Shown here in pieces: positions 8,703-20,800 of a stretch of 64,000 bases of DNA (its first letter is position 1; each line of letters starts with the position of its first letter). The notes under the pieces were generated by a model. It saw nothing but the letters and a program-made list of their open reading frames with translations. It was not told the origin of the DNA and made no database searches. A program made the position numbers and the translations under genes. Source of the DNA: Phragmitibacter flavus (GTDB lineage Bacteria; Verrucomicrobiota; Verrucomicrobiia; Verrucomicrobiales; Verrucomicrobiaceae); contig NZ_VAUV01000005.1 of NCBI RefSeq assembly GCF_005780165.1, positions 1-64,000 on the forward strand. The letters run 5' to 3'.

Positions 8703-9583
8703 GCGGGTATTCGCGAATCATTTATGGAACGTGGCGGTTGCTGGATGATCCGGCAGCCGCTTCTTCGCAATCGATCAATGCGCGGCTGAATGCCTGTGTT
8801 GATGCGGGGATCACCACGATTGATACGGCGGAGATTTATGGGTTGTATGAGGTGGAGGAAGCGCTGGGCAGGGCGCTGGCGCTGAGTCCTGGGCTGCGGG
8901 ACAAGCTGCAACTGGTGAGTAAATGCGGGATTTATGTGCCGTGTGGGTATCACCCAGAGCGCAAGGTGGCGTTTTACAATGCAACGGCGGCTCGGATCGT
9001 GAAGAGTTTGGAGAAATCGTTGAGGTTTCTGGGAACGGACCGTCTGGATTTGATGCTGGTGCATCGTCCTGACTGGCTGACTTCGGCCGATGATACGGCG
9101 GCGGGATTGAATCAGATGTTGGCTGAAGGGAAGATTGCTGCGGCGGGGGTGTCGAACTACAACGTGCATCAGTTCGAGCTATTGAACAGCCGGATGGAGA
9201 AGCCGCTGGTGGCGAATCAGATTGAGTTTCATTTGTTGAATCAGATACCGATTCATGACGGCACGTTGAGTCAGTGTGAGCGGTTGGGGGTTCTGCCGAT
9301 GGCGTGGAGTCCGTTGGGTGGTGGGCGATTGATGAGTGAGACGGACGAAGCAGGACTGCGGGTGGCCGAGGTCGCGGCGGAGTTGTCGCCGAAGTATGGG
9401 GGAGCGACGTTGGAGCAGCTGGCTTATGCATGGATTCTGGCTCATCCGAGTCGGCCTGCGGTGGTGATTGGGACGAACAAAATTGAGCGGATCGCTGCGG
9501 CAGCGCAGGCGGTGCAGATCAAGCTGGAGCGGGAAGACTGGTATCGGCTTTGTGAAGCGGCGAACGGACGACCGATTCCGTAG
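8699..9583 (+). CDS. Aldo/keto reductase (YdhF-like)
   Basis: The 294-residue protein has the aldo/keto reductase barrel and tetrad: Asp and Tyr in TIDTAEIYG, Lys in LVSKCGIY and His in MLVHRPDW. The VIGTNK segment near residue 257 belongs to the NADP-binding site. The pattern with DLMLVHRPDW and a short C terminus resembles E. coli YdhF. The start ATG overlaps the desaturase stop by four bases, so the two are co-translated. Substrate is not predictable; a carbonyl from lipid metabolism is possible from the neighbour only. Confidence 0.88.
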   Translation: MSGYSRIIYGTWRLLDDPAAASSQSINARLNACVDAGITTIDTAEIYGLYEVEEALGRALALSPGLRDKLQLVSKCGIYVPCGYHPERKVAFYNATAARIVKSLEKSLRFLGTDRLDLMLVHRPDWLTSADDTAAGLNQMLAEGKIAAAGVSNYNVHQFELLNSRMEKPLVANQIEFHLLNQIPIHDGTLSQCERLGVLPMAWSPLGGGRLMSETDEAGLRVAEVAAELSPKYGGATLEQLAYAWILAHPSRPAVVIGTNKIERIAAAAQAVQIKLEREDWYRLCEAANGRPIP

Positions 9584-9620
9584 ACGGTGAATGGCTTAAT
9601 ATCGGTCCAAGCTTTTTGAA

Positions 9621-10529
9621 TTGAATCCAGCACCCTCACCTTCACGTTTTGTTGCCTTCTTGATGATGCTGGTCGCGGTGTTCGCGATGTCGACTTCGGT
9701 GATTTTCATCAAGGTTTCGGAGCTGGATATCACCGCTTTGACGACAGGGAGGTTGTGGTTGTCGGTGATGTTGTTATTGCCGTTGATGGAGTGGCACCGG
9801 CGTCGGGCAGTGCGAAGTGAGGCGGGATTGGTGAAGGGGTGGTGGCGGTTGGGACTGTTGCCCGGCGCGGTATTTGTGGTGCATTTGATCACCTGGGCGA
9901 TGGGGGCGCGGATGACGAGTTCAGCGAATGCGACGCTGGCGGTGAACACGGCTCCGTTGTTGATGCCGTTTTTGCTGTTTTGGATTGCGAAGGAGCGGGT
10001 GACCAGGGTGGAGCTGATGGGAACCGCCGTGGCGTTCGCGGGGCTGGTGGTGTTGACGGCAGCGGATGCGAAACTGGATCCCGATCACTTCAGAGGAGAC
10101 TTGGTGTGCATGGGATCGATGACCCTGCTGGCGGTTTATTTGGCTTTGGGAAGGCGCAGGCTGCCGATGCTGCCGTCGCCTTGGTTGTATTCAGTGCCGC
10201 TGTATATCTGCGCGGGTTCGGTGTCGTTGATGTTGACGCTGGATGGGGAGAAGTGGGCACCGCTGTTTGGGGAACACGCGGGGATCGAGTGGTTCTGCCT
10301 GGTGGGATTGGCGGTGGTTCCAACGATCTTGGGGCATGGGCTGGCGATGGCGGCGTTGAGGGTGTTGCGAGGCCAGGTGGTGGCGGTGATGTCCTTGGGA
10401 CAGTTTTTAACCGCCGGATTGATGGCCTGGTGGGTGTTTGGTGAGCAACCACACGGGTTGTTTTATGTGGCTGCGGCGCTCGTGGTCACCGGATGCGCGG
10501 TGGTAATATTTGGGAAGAGTCGGGATTAG
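9621..10529 (+). CDS. EamA/DMT-family transporter
   Basis: The protein has about ten hydrophobic segments in two similar halves, the layout of the drug/metabolite transporter superfamily. The first helix carries FAMSTSVIFIKVSEL and helix 3-4 carries MTSSANATLAVNTAPL, both typical of EamA repeats. The start at 9621 is a TTG that keeps the whole first helix; an ATG at 9663 would truncate it. The substrate is unknown, with a metabolite exporter most likely. The last 44 bp overlap the convergent sialidase gene on the other strand. Confidence 0.85.
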   Translation: MNPAPSPSRFVAFLMMLVAVFAMSTSVIFIKVSELDITALTTGRLWLSVMLLLPLMEWHRRRAVRSEAGLVKGWWRLGLLPGAVFVVHLITWAMGARMTSSANATLAVNTAPLLMPFLLFWIAKERVTRVELMGTAVAFAGLVVLTAADAKLDPDHFRGDLVCMGSMTLLAVYLALGRRRLPMLPSPWLYSVPLYICAGSVSLMLTLDGEKWAPLFGEHAGIEWFCLVGLAVVPTILGHGLAMAALRVLRGQVVAVMSLGQFLTAGLMAWWVFGEQPHGLFYVAAALVVTGCAVVIFGKSRD

Positions 10530-12060
10530 AAGGTGCCGGAATGGCGGAGACGAGGACGGTGGTGTCGGGTGCCTTGCCGGAGTAGAAGGAGAGGTAGTGG
10601 GTGTTGCCAATGACGGTGGCGTTGACGTTGCCCGCATCAAAAGTGACCTGGCTTCCGGTGGCGACGACCTCGGAAACGGGCCAGTGGAGCGGATGGTTTA
10701 AAACGCGTTCAGGATCCACCACGCGGCGGCGCAGGATGCCTTTGCCGCGATGGTAATAGTAGTTGCTGAGCAGCCCGGTTTTGGCGTCGAGGACCAGGCT
10801 GGGGGTGGAGCAAAGAATGTCGCCGATGTTGGTGGGCTCGCGTTTCCAGGTGGTTCCGTAGTCGGTGGACACGATCTGGAACTGACTTGGACCGGTTTCA
10901 CAACGGGCGATGACGAGGATTTTGCCATCGCCGAGATAGACGGCGGCAGGTTCGGTCGGCCACTGGGTTTTGGGCAAGGAGGACTCGACGGTGATCTGCG
11001 TCCATGTCAGGCCGTTGTCGCTGCTGGTCACGGTGCCCCAAGCGTTGGTCGGTTTGTCGCCGTAGTCCCCGGCGAACCACAGGGCCATCAGCCCCACCTT
11101 GGGCACGGCGAAGATGTCGGTGATCTGCATCGGCCTTACCTCCAGTTTTGGCGTGGCCATAAGGGTGAAGGTCACGCCGTCCGTGGTGCGGTAGAGGTCG
11201 TGGTGCCACTCCCCTTTGCCGATGCGACGCACCCAGAGGAGCATTGCCCCGGCGGAATCCAGCCCTTTCCCGACCGTCACTTCACCGTATCCGGGCGTGT
11301 CGGCGACCACGGTTTCGGGCGTCCACGTTTTGCCGCCATCGCTGGAGGTGCGGGCATAAACGGCGCGGCTGTCTTCGCCGATGGTGTGCCCGCCGCCACG
11401 GCTGTAAACACAAACCAGCTTGTCGCCGATGGCCTGCATCATCGGCCATGAGTTGTAACCGCTCACGTTCTGCACGACATGAGCTGGTGCGGGTTTTTCC
11501 ACGGGCGTCACTTTCACCATGGCCAGGCCGGTGGGTTTGGTGAAGGTGTCGGACGGATCGCCCGGCTCGCGCTGGATACGAATGGAAAGTGGCGCGTGGG
11601 GCACGACTTCGAAATAGGATTCCAAGAGAATGGTCCGCGTGTGGCGCGGCGCGGCGGGCAGCGCGGTGCGCACGGCATTGGCTTGATAGTGGCGGGACGT
11701 GAACGGGGCGTCTTCGACCATCTGCGAAAGGTGGACCCGGTAAACGTCTGCAAATTGGTCACTTGTGGTGGCGTCTTCGGAGGTCACAACGATTTCGACC
11801 TTCACCGCAGTGCAGTCATTCGGGAGGCCGCCGACCAGACCGGTGACGGATTGACCCACGGTGCCGCCGGACAGGGACCACACGGGAATGTGCACCGAGC
11901 CGTTCGACATGAGCACCAGCGAAGGTTGTCCGGTGGCGATCGACAAGTCGTTCGCCGTCACGCAGATCGGGGTTGGTTCTCGCGAACCTGAATCGCGCTT
12001 TTCGGCGAATCCGACGGTGATGAGCGCCAGCATGGCGGTGAGGATGGTGACGGTTTTCAT
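10486..12060 (-). CDS. Exported sialidase-like (BNR repeat) protein
   Basis: I start at the ATG at 12060, which gives the signal peptide MKTVTILTAMLALITVGFAE; an upstream in-frame ATG would put 24 extra polar residues in front. Three Asp-boxes (SxDxGxxW) are visible: SSDGGKTW, SSDNGLTW and STDYGTTW, the mark of the six-bladed sialidase propeller. The first ~170 residues form an extra beta-rich domain. The predicted role is hydrolysis of sialic acid or a related sugar from extracellular glycans. The 3' end overlaps the convergent EamA gene by 44 bp. Many Asp-box proteins are not true sialidases, so the substrate is uncertain. Confidence 0.78.
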   Translation of the reverse strand: MKTVTILTAMLALITVGFAEKRDSGSREPTPICVTANDLSIATGQPSLVLMSNGSVHIPVWSLSGGTVGQSVTGLVGGLPNDCTAVKVEIVVTSEDATTSDQFADVYRVHLSQMVEDAPFTSRHYQANAVRTALPAAPRHTRTILLESYFEVVPHAPLSIRIQREPGDPSDTFTKPTGLAMVKVTPVEKPAPAHVVQNVSGYNSWPMMQAIGDKLVCVYSRGGGHTIGEDSRAVYARTSSDGGKTWTPETVVADTPGYGEVTVGKGLDSAGAMLLWVRRIGKGEWHHDLYRTTDGVTFTLMATPKLEVRPMQITDIFAVPKVGLMALWFAGDYGDKPTNAWGTVTSSDNGLTWTQITVESSLPKTQWPTEPAAVYLGDGKILVIARCETGPSQFQIVSTDYGTTWKREPTNIGDILCSTPSLVLDAKTGLLSNYYYHRGKGILRRRVVDPERVLNHPLHWPVSEVVATGSQVTFDAGNVNATVIGNTHYLSFYSGKAPDTTVLVSAIPAPSNPDSSQILPPRIR

Positions 12061-12136
12061 GATGATCTTCGCTTCGACAAAAGACAACGCATGGCGGGCG
12101 GGTTTCTTTTCGGTTATGCCGAAGGTCGTCACATCA

Positions 12137-14443
<2,307 letters not shown>

Positions 14444-14519
14444 GGCGGAAATCTAAAATTTGAGATTTGAGATCGGGGGGGACTTTTGCCTGTTGAAGGG
14501 AGGGGGACAAACGAAAGAA

Positions 14520-14552
14520 AGAAAAAAGCCTTCCGGTTTCCCGGAAGGCTTT
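14520..14552 (-). terminator. Rho-independent terminator of the outer-membrane protein gene
   Basis: AAAGCCTTCCGG and CCGGAAGGCTTT form a perfect 12-bp stem around TTTC at 14525-14552. Read on the minus strand it ends in a T tract, matching the end of the gene that stops at 14584. Confidence 0.85.
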
Positions 14553-14583
14553 GGAACAAGCTGAAGTAAATTCAGCTTAAGAA

Positions 14584-15351
14584 TTAGAAGCTGACGCTGA
14601 GGCTGATGCCGCCGTAGAGCTGCTCGTCTTCGCCGAGGTCATCAAGGGCGTCGATTGGCAGGTTGTAGGCCACATAAGGGGTCAGGGTAGCGGTGTCGGT
14701 GAGCTTGATTGGAAGCGAGACACCTGCTTTGACGTGGTTGAAGCCGTCAACGCCGTAGTAGTCGATCGCATAGCTGACGAGAGCTGCTGGAACGAGGCTG
14801 ATACGGTCGGTGATTTCGATGGCTTTGGAGATGCCTGCTTCGAAGTAGAAACCGTCGGCGGTTTCGTCATAGTAAGCGCCGCCGCTGAAGTCAACAGGAC
14901 CAAGGGTGGTGGAGACCAGTGCGCCAACTTCGTTGATGTCTTCAAAGAGGTCGCCTGCGTTGCCAAGATACTTGTAGTGTTGATACTTCAAACCAACGGT
15001 GGCTGGGCCAAGGTCAACCAAAACGGCTGCGTAGAGGTCAAGTTCGTTGTAGGAACCACCGAGGGTGGCGGAGTCGTCAGCGGAGGTGCCGAACCAGGCG
15101 CCCACGTTGAGGGAGATCATTTCATTGAAAGGAATGTTGCCGTCGATACCGACAGAAACGAGGTTTTCAGCGAAATCGACGCCACGGTAGATGTAGTGGG
15201 AGTCGTAGCCAGCGGTCAGCGTGAAGCCGAGCAAAGCGCTTTCTTCAGCAGCAACCATTGCGGGTGCTTTTGGTTCGGCAGTGCTGCCAGCGAACGCGGT
15301 CGAGGCAAGCGCCACGCCGAGAATGGGAGAGAGCAAGGTGTGCAATTTCAT
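14584..15351 (-). CDS. Outer-membrane beta-barrel protein (porin-like)
   Basis: The protein has a signal peptide (MKLHTLLSPILGVALASTAFA), then a short linker, then about 220 residues of alternating amphipathic beta strands ending in the aromatic C-terminal signature SLSVSF of outer-membrane barrels. The strand LTAGYDSHYIYRGVDFAENL resembles the TorF-family putative porins. Acidic strand turns are frequent. The leader just upstream (15352-15390) is CA-rich with CCAAA repeats and lacks a Shine-Dalgarno sequence. A strong terminator follows the gene, so it is monocistronic. Transport specificity is unknown. Confidence 0.8.
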   Translation of the reverse strand: MKLHTLLSPILGVALASTAFAGSTAEPKAPAMVAAEESALLGFTLTAGYDSHYIYRGVDFAENLVSVGIDGNIPFNEMISLNVGAWFGTSADDSATLGGSYNELDLYAAVLVDLGPATVGLKYQHYKYLGNAGDLFEDINEVGALVSTTLGPVDFSGGAYYDETADGFYFEAGISKAIEITDRISLVPAALVSYAIDYYGVDGFNHVKAGVSLPIKLTDTATLTPYVAYNLPIDALDDLGEDEQLYGGISLSVSF

Positions 15352-15634
15352 TTATTGTGTTGTTGTTTGGTTTGGTTGGTATCGTTCCTGCTCAAATTCA
15401 ATCACCGGACCTAGGTCAGGAGGTAAATTTGTTGCACGAACAATACGTGTATTTAGCAGCAAAGGTTGCGCTGTGAAGTTTTTTTGTGAACTTTTTGTTT
15501 CCTGGATTGTCGTGTCGCGGTAGACGCGGCGACAAATGATCCGTCAGTTGACAAAGCCAATCCGTGCAGGTGGACTGAGTGACGATGCCTGAATTCGCAA
15601 AAATTGCGCAAGGCAGGGGATGGCGCTTGCAGTG

Positions 15635-15868
15635 TTAAACCAAGTCGGTGGAAACGACGGAGCTTGAACGCCGGGAGGCGAGGGTCTTTGCCTGAGCCAC
15701 GACGCGGTCGGAATCGGCTTCGAAACGATAGCCGTGGCAACTGGGGCAGGAATGCGTGCGGAAGGTCACTATGGAACCGCATCCTTCGCAGACCTTATAG
15801 GCAGCGGGATGGGTAATGATTTTCCGAGCTTGGATCAGGCGATCTTGTTGACTTGGGATGCTGCTCAT
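15635..15868 (-). CDS. Small zinc-ribbon protein
   Basis: The 77-residue protein carries CEGCG and CPSCHGY separated by about 11 residues, a four-Cys zinc ribbon at residues 27-44, flanked by a basic N-terminal helix and a polar tail. Such small ribbons are common in Verrucomicrobia with no assigned role. It stands alone between the outer-membrane protein gene and rpsT, separated from rpsT by a terminator. Confidence 0.65.
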   Translation of the reverse strand: MSSIPSQQDRLIQARKIITHPAAYKVCEGCGSIVTFRTHSCPSCHGYRFEADSDRVVAQAKTLASRRSSSVVSTDLV

Positions 15869-15923
15869 CTTGCGTATTATACGCCAAAAATTGCGGTGGG
15901 AATCAGAAAATTCCTAAAAGCAT

Positions 15924-15953
15924 AAAAAAAGCGCGAGTGAACGCGCTTTTTTC
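15924..15953 (-). terminator. Terminator downstream of rpsT
   Basis: AAAAAAGCGCG and CGCGCTTTTTT flank AGTGAA, giving an 11-bp stem with T runs on both strands. It lies 33 bp beyond the rpsT stop codon. Confidence 0.8.
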
Positions 15954-15985
15954 GGGCAATCGGGATGTTTTCGGAGTGTCTCTGC

Positions 15986-16258
15986 TTAATTAGCCGCAGT
16001 GGACTTGGAAAGCTGAGACGCCACGCGGCTTTTGAGGCGGGAGGCAGTGTTTTTGTGAATGGTGCTCGATTTTGCGGCCTTGTCGGCGGCAGAAGAGAAC
16101 TCATTGTAGCACTGTTGAGCGAGCGCGTTGTCGCCTTGAGCCACGGCAGCGAGCACTTTCTTACGCAGAGTGCGAATCCGGCTTTTTTTGACCTGATTTT
16201 GCAGCGTGCGCGTTTTGGTTTTGCGAATGCTCTTTTCTGAGGAACGGATGTTTGCCAT
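15986..16258 (-). CDS. rpsT: 30S ribosomal protein S20
   Basis: The 90-residue, very basic protein begins MANIRSSEKSIRKTKTRTLQN, ends with a K-N-T-A-S-R-L-K-S-R helix and has the all-helical S20 pattern. It binds 16S rRNA at the base of the small subunit. A consensus-like promoter lies at 16285-16313 and a terminator at 15924-15953, so it is transcribed alone. Confidence 0.96.
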   Translation of the reverse strand: MANIRSSEKSIRKTKTRTLQNQVKKSRIRTLRKKVLAAVAQGDNALAQQCYNEFSSAADKAAKSSTIHKNTASRLKSRVASQLSKSTAAN

Positions 16259-16284
16259 GGCGGAATGAAATTCTGAGGGGTGGG

Positions 16285-16313
16285 TGTTTACGTGATGGGA
16301 GAGGGTCTGTCAA
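16285..16313 (-). promoter_or_regulatory. Sigma-70-type promoter of rpsT
   Basis: On the minus strand a perfect -35 TTGACA (16308-16313) is followed, after 17 bp, by TAAACA (16285-16290) as a weak -10. It ends 26 bp before the rpsT start codon. Confidence 0.5.
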
Positions 16314-16353
16314 GCGATGGGTGCAAGTTTCTGATCAATAATGGGTCAGATTG

Positions 16354-16830
16354 TTACTTGTAGCCGCTGATCATGCTGCATGGAATGGTGATTTCCGCGC
16401 CGCCAGAGCGGCGGATCGTGAGCATGTAGACACCGGTGGCGGGTGGTTTGACGTGGAGAACAGAGCCCCACGAACCTTCGGTGGTCTGGATGAGTTGTTC
16501 GATCTTTTTGCCGGTGGTATCCAGCAGATGAGCTTCGATTTGCACGCCGCTTTGTGGCGGGACGGCGACGCAGATGCGGTAGTCGTTGCCTTTAAACATC
16601 TGGATACGAACGGCTTTGCCAACATTGGGATTGAGGTCGCGCTGCCAGATGTCGGAGCGGAAATCGAATCCTTCGGGTTCATATTGACCGGCGAGGTAAA
16701 GCACGGCGTGTTCGGCCTGTCGCTCAGGATTGGCAGCGAGGGGCAGTGACGCGGCAAACAGCCATAGCAAGGCCATGGTTAGGGTCCGGCGCAGATTGGG
16801 GTGCGGAAGGATGGCGTGGGAGGAGCTCAT
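16354..16830 (-). CDS. Exported hypothetical protein
   Basis: The protein has a basic N terminus and a hydrophobic segment MALLWLFAASLPLAANP (residues 19-35), which looks like a signal peptide; an internal ATG at 16776 would make it a compact one. The mature ~120 residues are beta-rich with VPPQSGVQIEAHLLDTTGKK and PPATGVYMLTIRR, like a pre-peptidase C-terminal/beta-sandwich domain that stabilises or binds partners. No catalytic motif is seen. It lies on the same strand as rpsT but 95 bp upstream of it. I do not recognise the family with confidence. Confidence 0.6.
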   Translation of the reverse strand: MSSSHAILPHPNLRRTLTMALLWLFAASLPLAANPERQAEHAVLYLAGQYEPEGFDFRSDIWQRDLNPNVGKAVRIQMFKGNDYRICVAVPPQSGVQIEAHLLDTTGKKIEQLIQTTEGSWGSVLHVKPPATGVYMLTIRRSGGAEITIPCSMISGYK

Positions 16831-16974
16831 TCAGGAGGGGTAGGGAACAAGGGGAATGCCTGGGAGTAAAGATTATAATGGGACAAATGCAGTTTGCACC
16901 CGATAGTTCGGACGAAAGCAAAGGATTGGCTTGCCCCTTTAGCAATTTTGGCTTTCATAAATACCCAATATCTT

Positions 16975-17769
16975 ATGGCGCACATCGTGTTCACACTGGA
17001 AGATGGCAGCGAAATCCTCGCTGACTTGAATGCTGACATCGTCACGGTGGGTCGGCATCCGGAGAGTTTGGTGGTGCTGCCGAGCGGGTCGGTTTCAGGC
17101 CAGCATGCGACGGTGAAACGTCGAGGCGACAGTTATTTTGTGCAGGATTTGGGCACCACGAATGGCACGCGGGTGAACGGAGTGGAGGTCGAGGAGGTGA
17201 AACTGGAGCACGGGGATCTGGTTTCTTTCGGGGATGTAGCGGGTTATTTCTATGCCACGGAAGAGGCATCGGCTGCCTGGGAAGAACCGCAAGCGGAGGC
17301 ACCGGTGCTGGAATCGCTGCCGGAGCCGCAAGCGCCGGTGTTGTCGGCGCAATCGGAGCCTTCGCTGTTTTTGCCGGAAAAATATTCACCAGTGCCGCGA
17401 GCAGGGCAGCCACGCAAGACGGGCTATGTGCCGGTGAAGCCGACGCGTCCGGTGACGCAATACAAGGAATCTTCGGGTTGTGCGGGATTTTTGTTTTTCA
17501 TTGGGTTTTTGGTGTTTGCCTTTTTGGTGGGATTGCATGTCAGGCACGGTCAGGAGCATTCCGGAAGCATTTTGTTGATGGATGTGATTGAGAAGCTCAA
17601 GGCGGATCAGGTGGAGAGTGGTGCTGAGGTGACACCGGAGAGTGGAACGTCGACGACTCCTGCTGCGGATTCTGCTCCTGCTCCTGCAGCCCCTGCATCA
17701 GATTCGGGTTCGAGTTCTTCGCAGATGGGCGGCGGGATGATGGGCGGTGACAAGGAGCCTTCGATGTAG
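16975..17769 (+). CDS. FHA-domain membrane protein
   Basis: I start at the ATG at 16975 (MAHIVFTLEDG), since the FHA fold begins there. The phosphothreonine-binding loop residues are intact: GRHPES (about 23-28), SVSGQH and LGTTNGTRVNG. A proline/glutamate-rich linker follows, then a single membrane helix near residues 165-185 (CAGFLFFIGFLVFAFLVGL), and an Ala/Pro/Ser-rich tail ending in a Gly/Met motif. The FHA domain would face the cytoplasm and read phosphothreonine on an unknown partner. A TATAAT hexamer at 16874-16879 is a possible -10. No kinase gene is adjacent. Confidence 0.83.
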   Translation: MAHIVFTLEDGSEILADLNADIVTVGRHPESLVVLPSGSVSGQHATVKRRGDSYFVQDLGTTNGTRVNGVEVEEVKLEHGDLVSFGDVAGYFYATEEASAAWEEPQAEAPVLESLPEPQAPVLSAQSEPSLFLPEKYSPVPRAGQPRKTGYVPVKPTRPVTQYKESSGCAGFLFFIGFLVFAFLVGLHVRHGQEHSGSILLMDVIEKLKADQVESGAEVTPESGTSTTPAADSAPAPAAPASDSGSSSSQMGGGMMGGDKEPSM

Positions 17770-17874
17770 TGGGCTTGAAAGCCGTGCTGGTGCATCGGCC
17801 ACAACGGTTGGGGGAAATTTTTGCTGCGAGGGATGATGCTGAGGGAGCGTTCTCTTCAGGCACCTCGCTCCTGT

Positions 17875-20800
17875 ATGAATGCCAGTTTTCTCCGCACGTT
17901 TTGTGCTTCCGTTGTTTCCGTGTGGTTTTTGGGATTGCCCTCGGTGAAGGCAGCTCCAGTATTTGAAAAGAACAACCTCGCGGCGTGGTGCATTGTGCCG
18001 TTTGACGCCAAGAAGCGGGGGCCGGAAGAGCGGGCGGCGATGCTGAAGGCGTTGGGCATCCGCCAGTTTGTTTACGATTACCGGACGGAACATGTGCCGC
18101 AGTGGGAGGCGGAGATGGAGGCGCTGAAAAAGAACGGCATTGAGCTGACAGGGTGGTGGTTTCCCAGGACTCTGAATGAGGAGGGCAGACGGATCTTGGA
18201 GGTGATCGGTCGTCATGGTTGGAAGCGTTGCGACTTATGGGTGACAGGCGGGGACAGCACGGTGGAGAAAGAGGTGGAGAGATTGAAGCCGATGGCGGTT
18301 GAGGCAGCGAAGGTGGGGGTGAGGGTGGGTTTATATAATCACGGTGGCTGGTTTGGGGAGCCGGACAATCAAATCGCAACCATTGAGGCGCTTAAGAAGG
18401 AGGGGGTAAACAATGTTGGGATCGTTTACAACCTTCATCATGGCCACGGACATTTGACCAAACTGCCGGAGCTGATGGCCTTGATGAAGCCGTATTTGAT
18501 CGGTTTGAACTTGAACGGGATGGATGTGGACGGAGACAAAAAGGGACGGAAAATTTTGCCAATCGGGGTCGGCACGGAAGATGTGAAAGTATTGAAAGTG
18601 ATCAGGGACAGCGGCTATGCGGGACCGGTGGGAATTTTGAATCACACCAATGAGGATGCGGAGGGGCGGTTGAAGGACAACCTGGCAGGATTGCAGTGGG
18701 TGGTGGCGCAACTGGATGGCGCGGAGGCGGGTCCAAGACCAAAGTATGTGACCTGGCATGAGGAGCCGAAACTCAAACCGGCCTCGTCCGCGTCTGAGTT
18801 TACACCGGAACGCAAGCCATTGCGGGTGGAGGAGTGGCCGGATTGGGAGGCTCCGGTGAATCGGGACCGGATGTTTGATTTTTATGGCAAGCAGGCGCGC
18901 TTTTTCATGAAACAAAAGCCGCGTCCTTCGATGGTGGAGGTTTATCCAGGCCTCGATGGCGGGAAGATGGGGCACTGGGGAAATCAGACGGAGGAGACCT
19001 GGAGGGATGACCGCTGGAGCAAGAGCGATTTGGGCAATGTGCTGTCGACGGTGATCCATGCTGAAGGGTTCACGTTGCCGAAGGCAGTGGCGTTACGTCT
19101 TGGAAACGGTGGGGAGATGGCGGCGGTGTTTGATCCGCTGACATTGTCGTTTCCGCTGGTGTGGAGGGAGGGGTTTTTGAAGGTCTCCGACGTGCGACGG
19201 GGGTTCATGGGTGGGATGAGTCTGGAGGGCAAGGTCGTGCAGAAGGAGCGGATCGCGGCACCCAAGGGGAAAGTGGAGTATCGCGGATTTTATCGTGATG
19301 GGAAGCGCGTGGTGTTTGCTTATGCCCTGAATGGTGAGGAGTTGCTGGATACGGTTTGGGAAGAGAATGGAGTTTTTCTTCGTGAGCGTGGTCCCGTGGA
19401 AGGGCATTCACACAAGTCGGTGTTGAAAGGTGGCGTGACGCAGTGGCCGGGGTGGATCGAGATGAAGGGGGAGATTGGTGAGAACAGGCCGTTCGCCGTC
19501 GACACGATTCCGGTGCCTTTTGAGAATCCCTATGGAACGCTTTTCTTCATCAGCGGTCATGATTTTTTCCAGGACGGAACGGCGGCGGTGGCGACGATGA
19601 CGGGTGAGGTTTGGCTGGTGAAGGGGATTGACGAGAAGTTGGAAAAGGTGCGGTGGAAGCGCTTTGCCACGGGGTTGCATCAACCGTTGGGAGTGAGGAT
19701 TGTGAACGATCAATTGTATGTGTTGGGGCGTGATCAGATCACGCGCTTGCAGGATTTGAACGGAGATGATGAGGCGGATTTTCATGAGTGTGTGACGAAT
19801 GCGCAGCTGACCTCCGCCGGTGGGCATGACTACATCACAGGGCTGGAGATCGATGCGGAGGGGCGGTTTTATTTTGCGTCGGGAAACCAGGGGGTGTGCC
19901 GGGTAAAGCCGGGAGGTGAGGTTGAGGTGTTGGCAAAGGGGTTTCGCAATCCGAATGGTCTTGGTCTGAGCGAGGATGGCACGGTGACCACAAGTGTGCA
20001 GGAGGGCGACTGGACGCCCGCCTCAGCGATTTGCCAGGTGGTGAACGGGGCGCATTTCGGAGCGGGCGGACCGAAGGATGGGAAAATGCCTGAGTTGCCG
20101 CTGATTTATTTTCCGCGGGGAGAAGACAATTCGTCAGGCGGGCAGTGTTTTGTCAGTGGAGAGAAGTGGTCGGCTTTGCGAGGCAGGGGTAATGGGAGTG
20201 GCAATCTGGTGCATTTTTCACCGGGATCGGGCTCGGCGTTTTTGGTGATGCGCGAGCAGTTGAAAGGGAAGTGGCAGGGAGCGGCGGTGCGTCTGGGGGG
20301 CGGCTTCAAGTCGGGGGCGCAGAATGGCAGGTTTCATCCCGTGGATGGGCATCTGTATGTGAGCGGGTTGAACGGTTGGAGCAGCTATACGCCGGAGGAT
20401 GGGTGCTTGCAGCGGGTGCGGTATGTGGGTGGGGTTGCGGTGCCGGTGGAGATCGAGTCCCGCGACAATGGCGTGCTGATCCGGTTCGATGAGGCGGTGG
20501 ATGTCAACGTGGCAAAAGAGGCGGCCAAGCATGGGGTGCAGTGTTGGAATTACAAATATTCAGCGGCCTATGGGTCGCCTGAGTGGTCGGTGAAACATCC
20601 CGACAAAGCGGGGCATGATGTGCTGGAGGTGCGCAGTGCCCATGTGTTGGAAGGTGGCAAGACGTTGTTTTTGGAGATCCCGCAACTGGTGCCTGCGAAC
20701 GTGGTGCATCTGCATGTGGCGTTGACGGCAGACCGTTCGGCGGATGTTTTCCTGACGGCGCACGCGCTGGGCGAGGCATTTGTTGAGTTCCCGGGGTATC

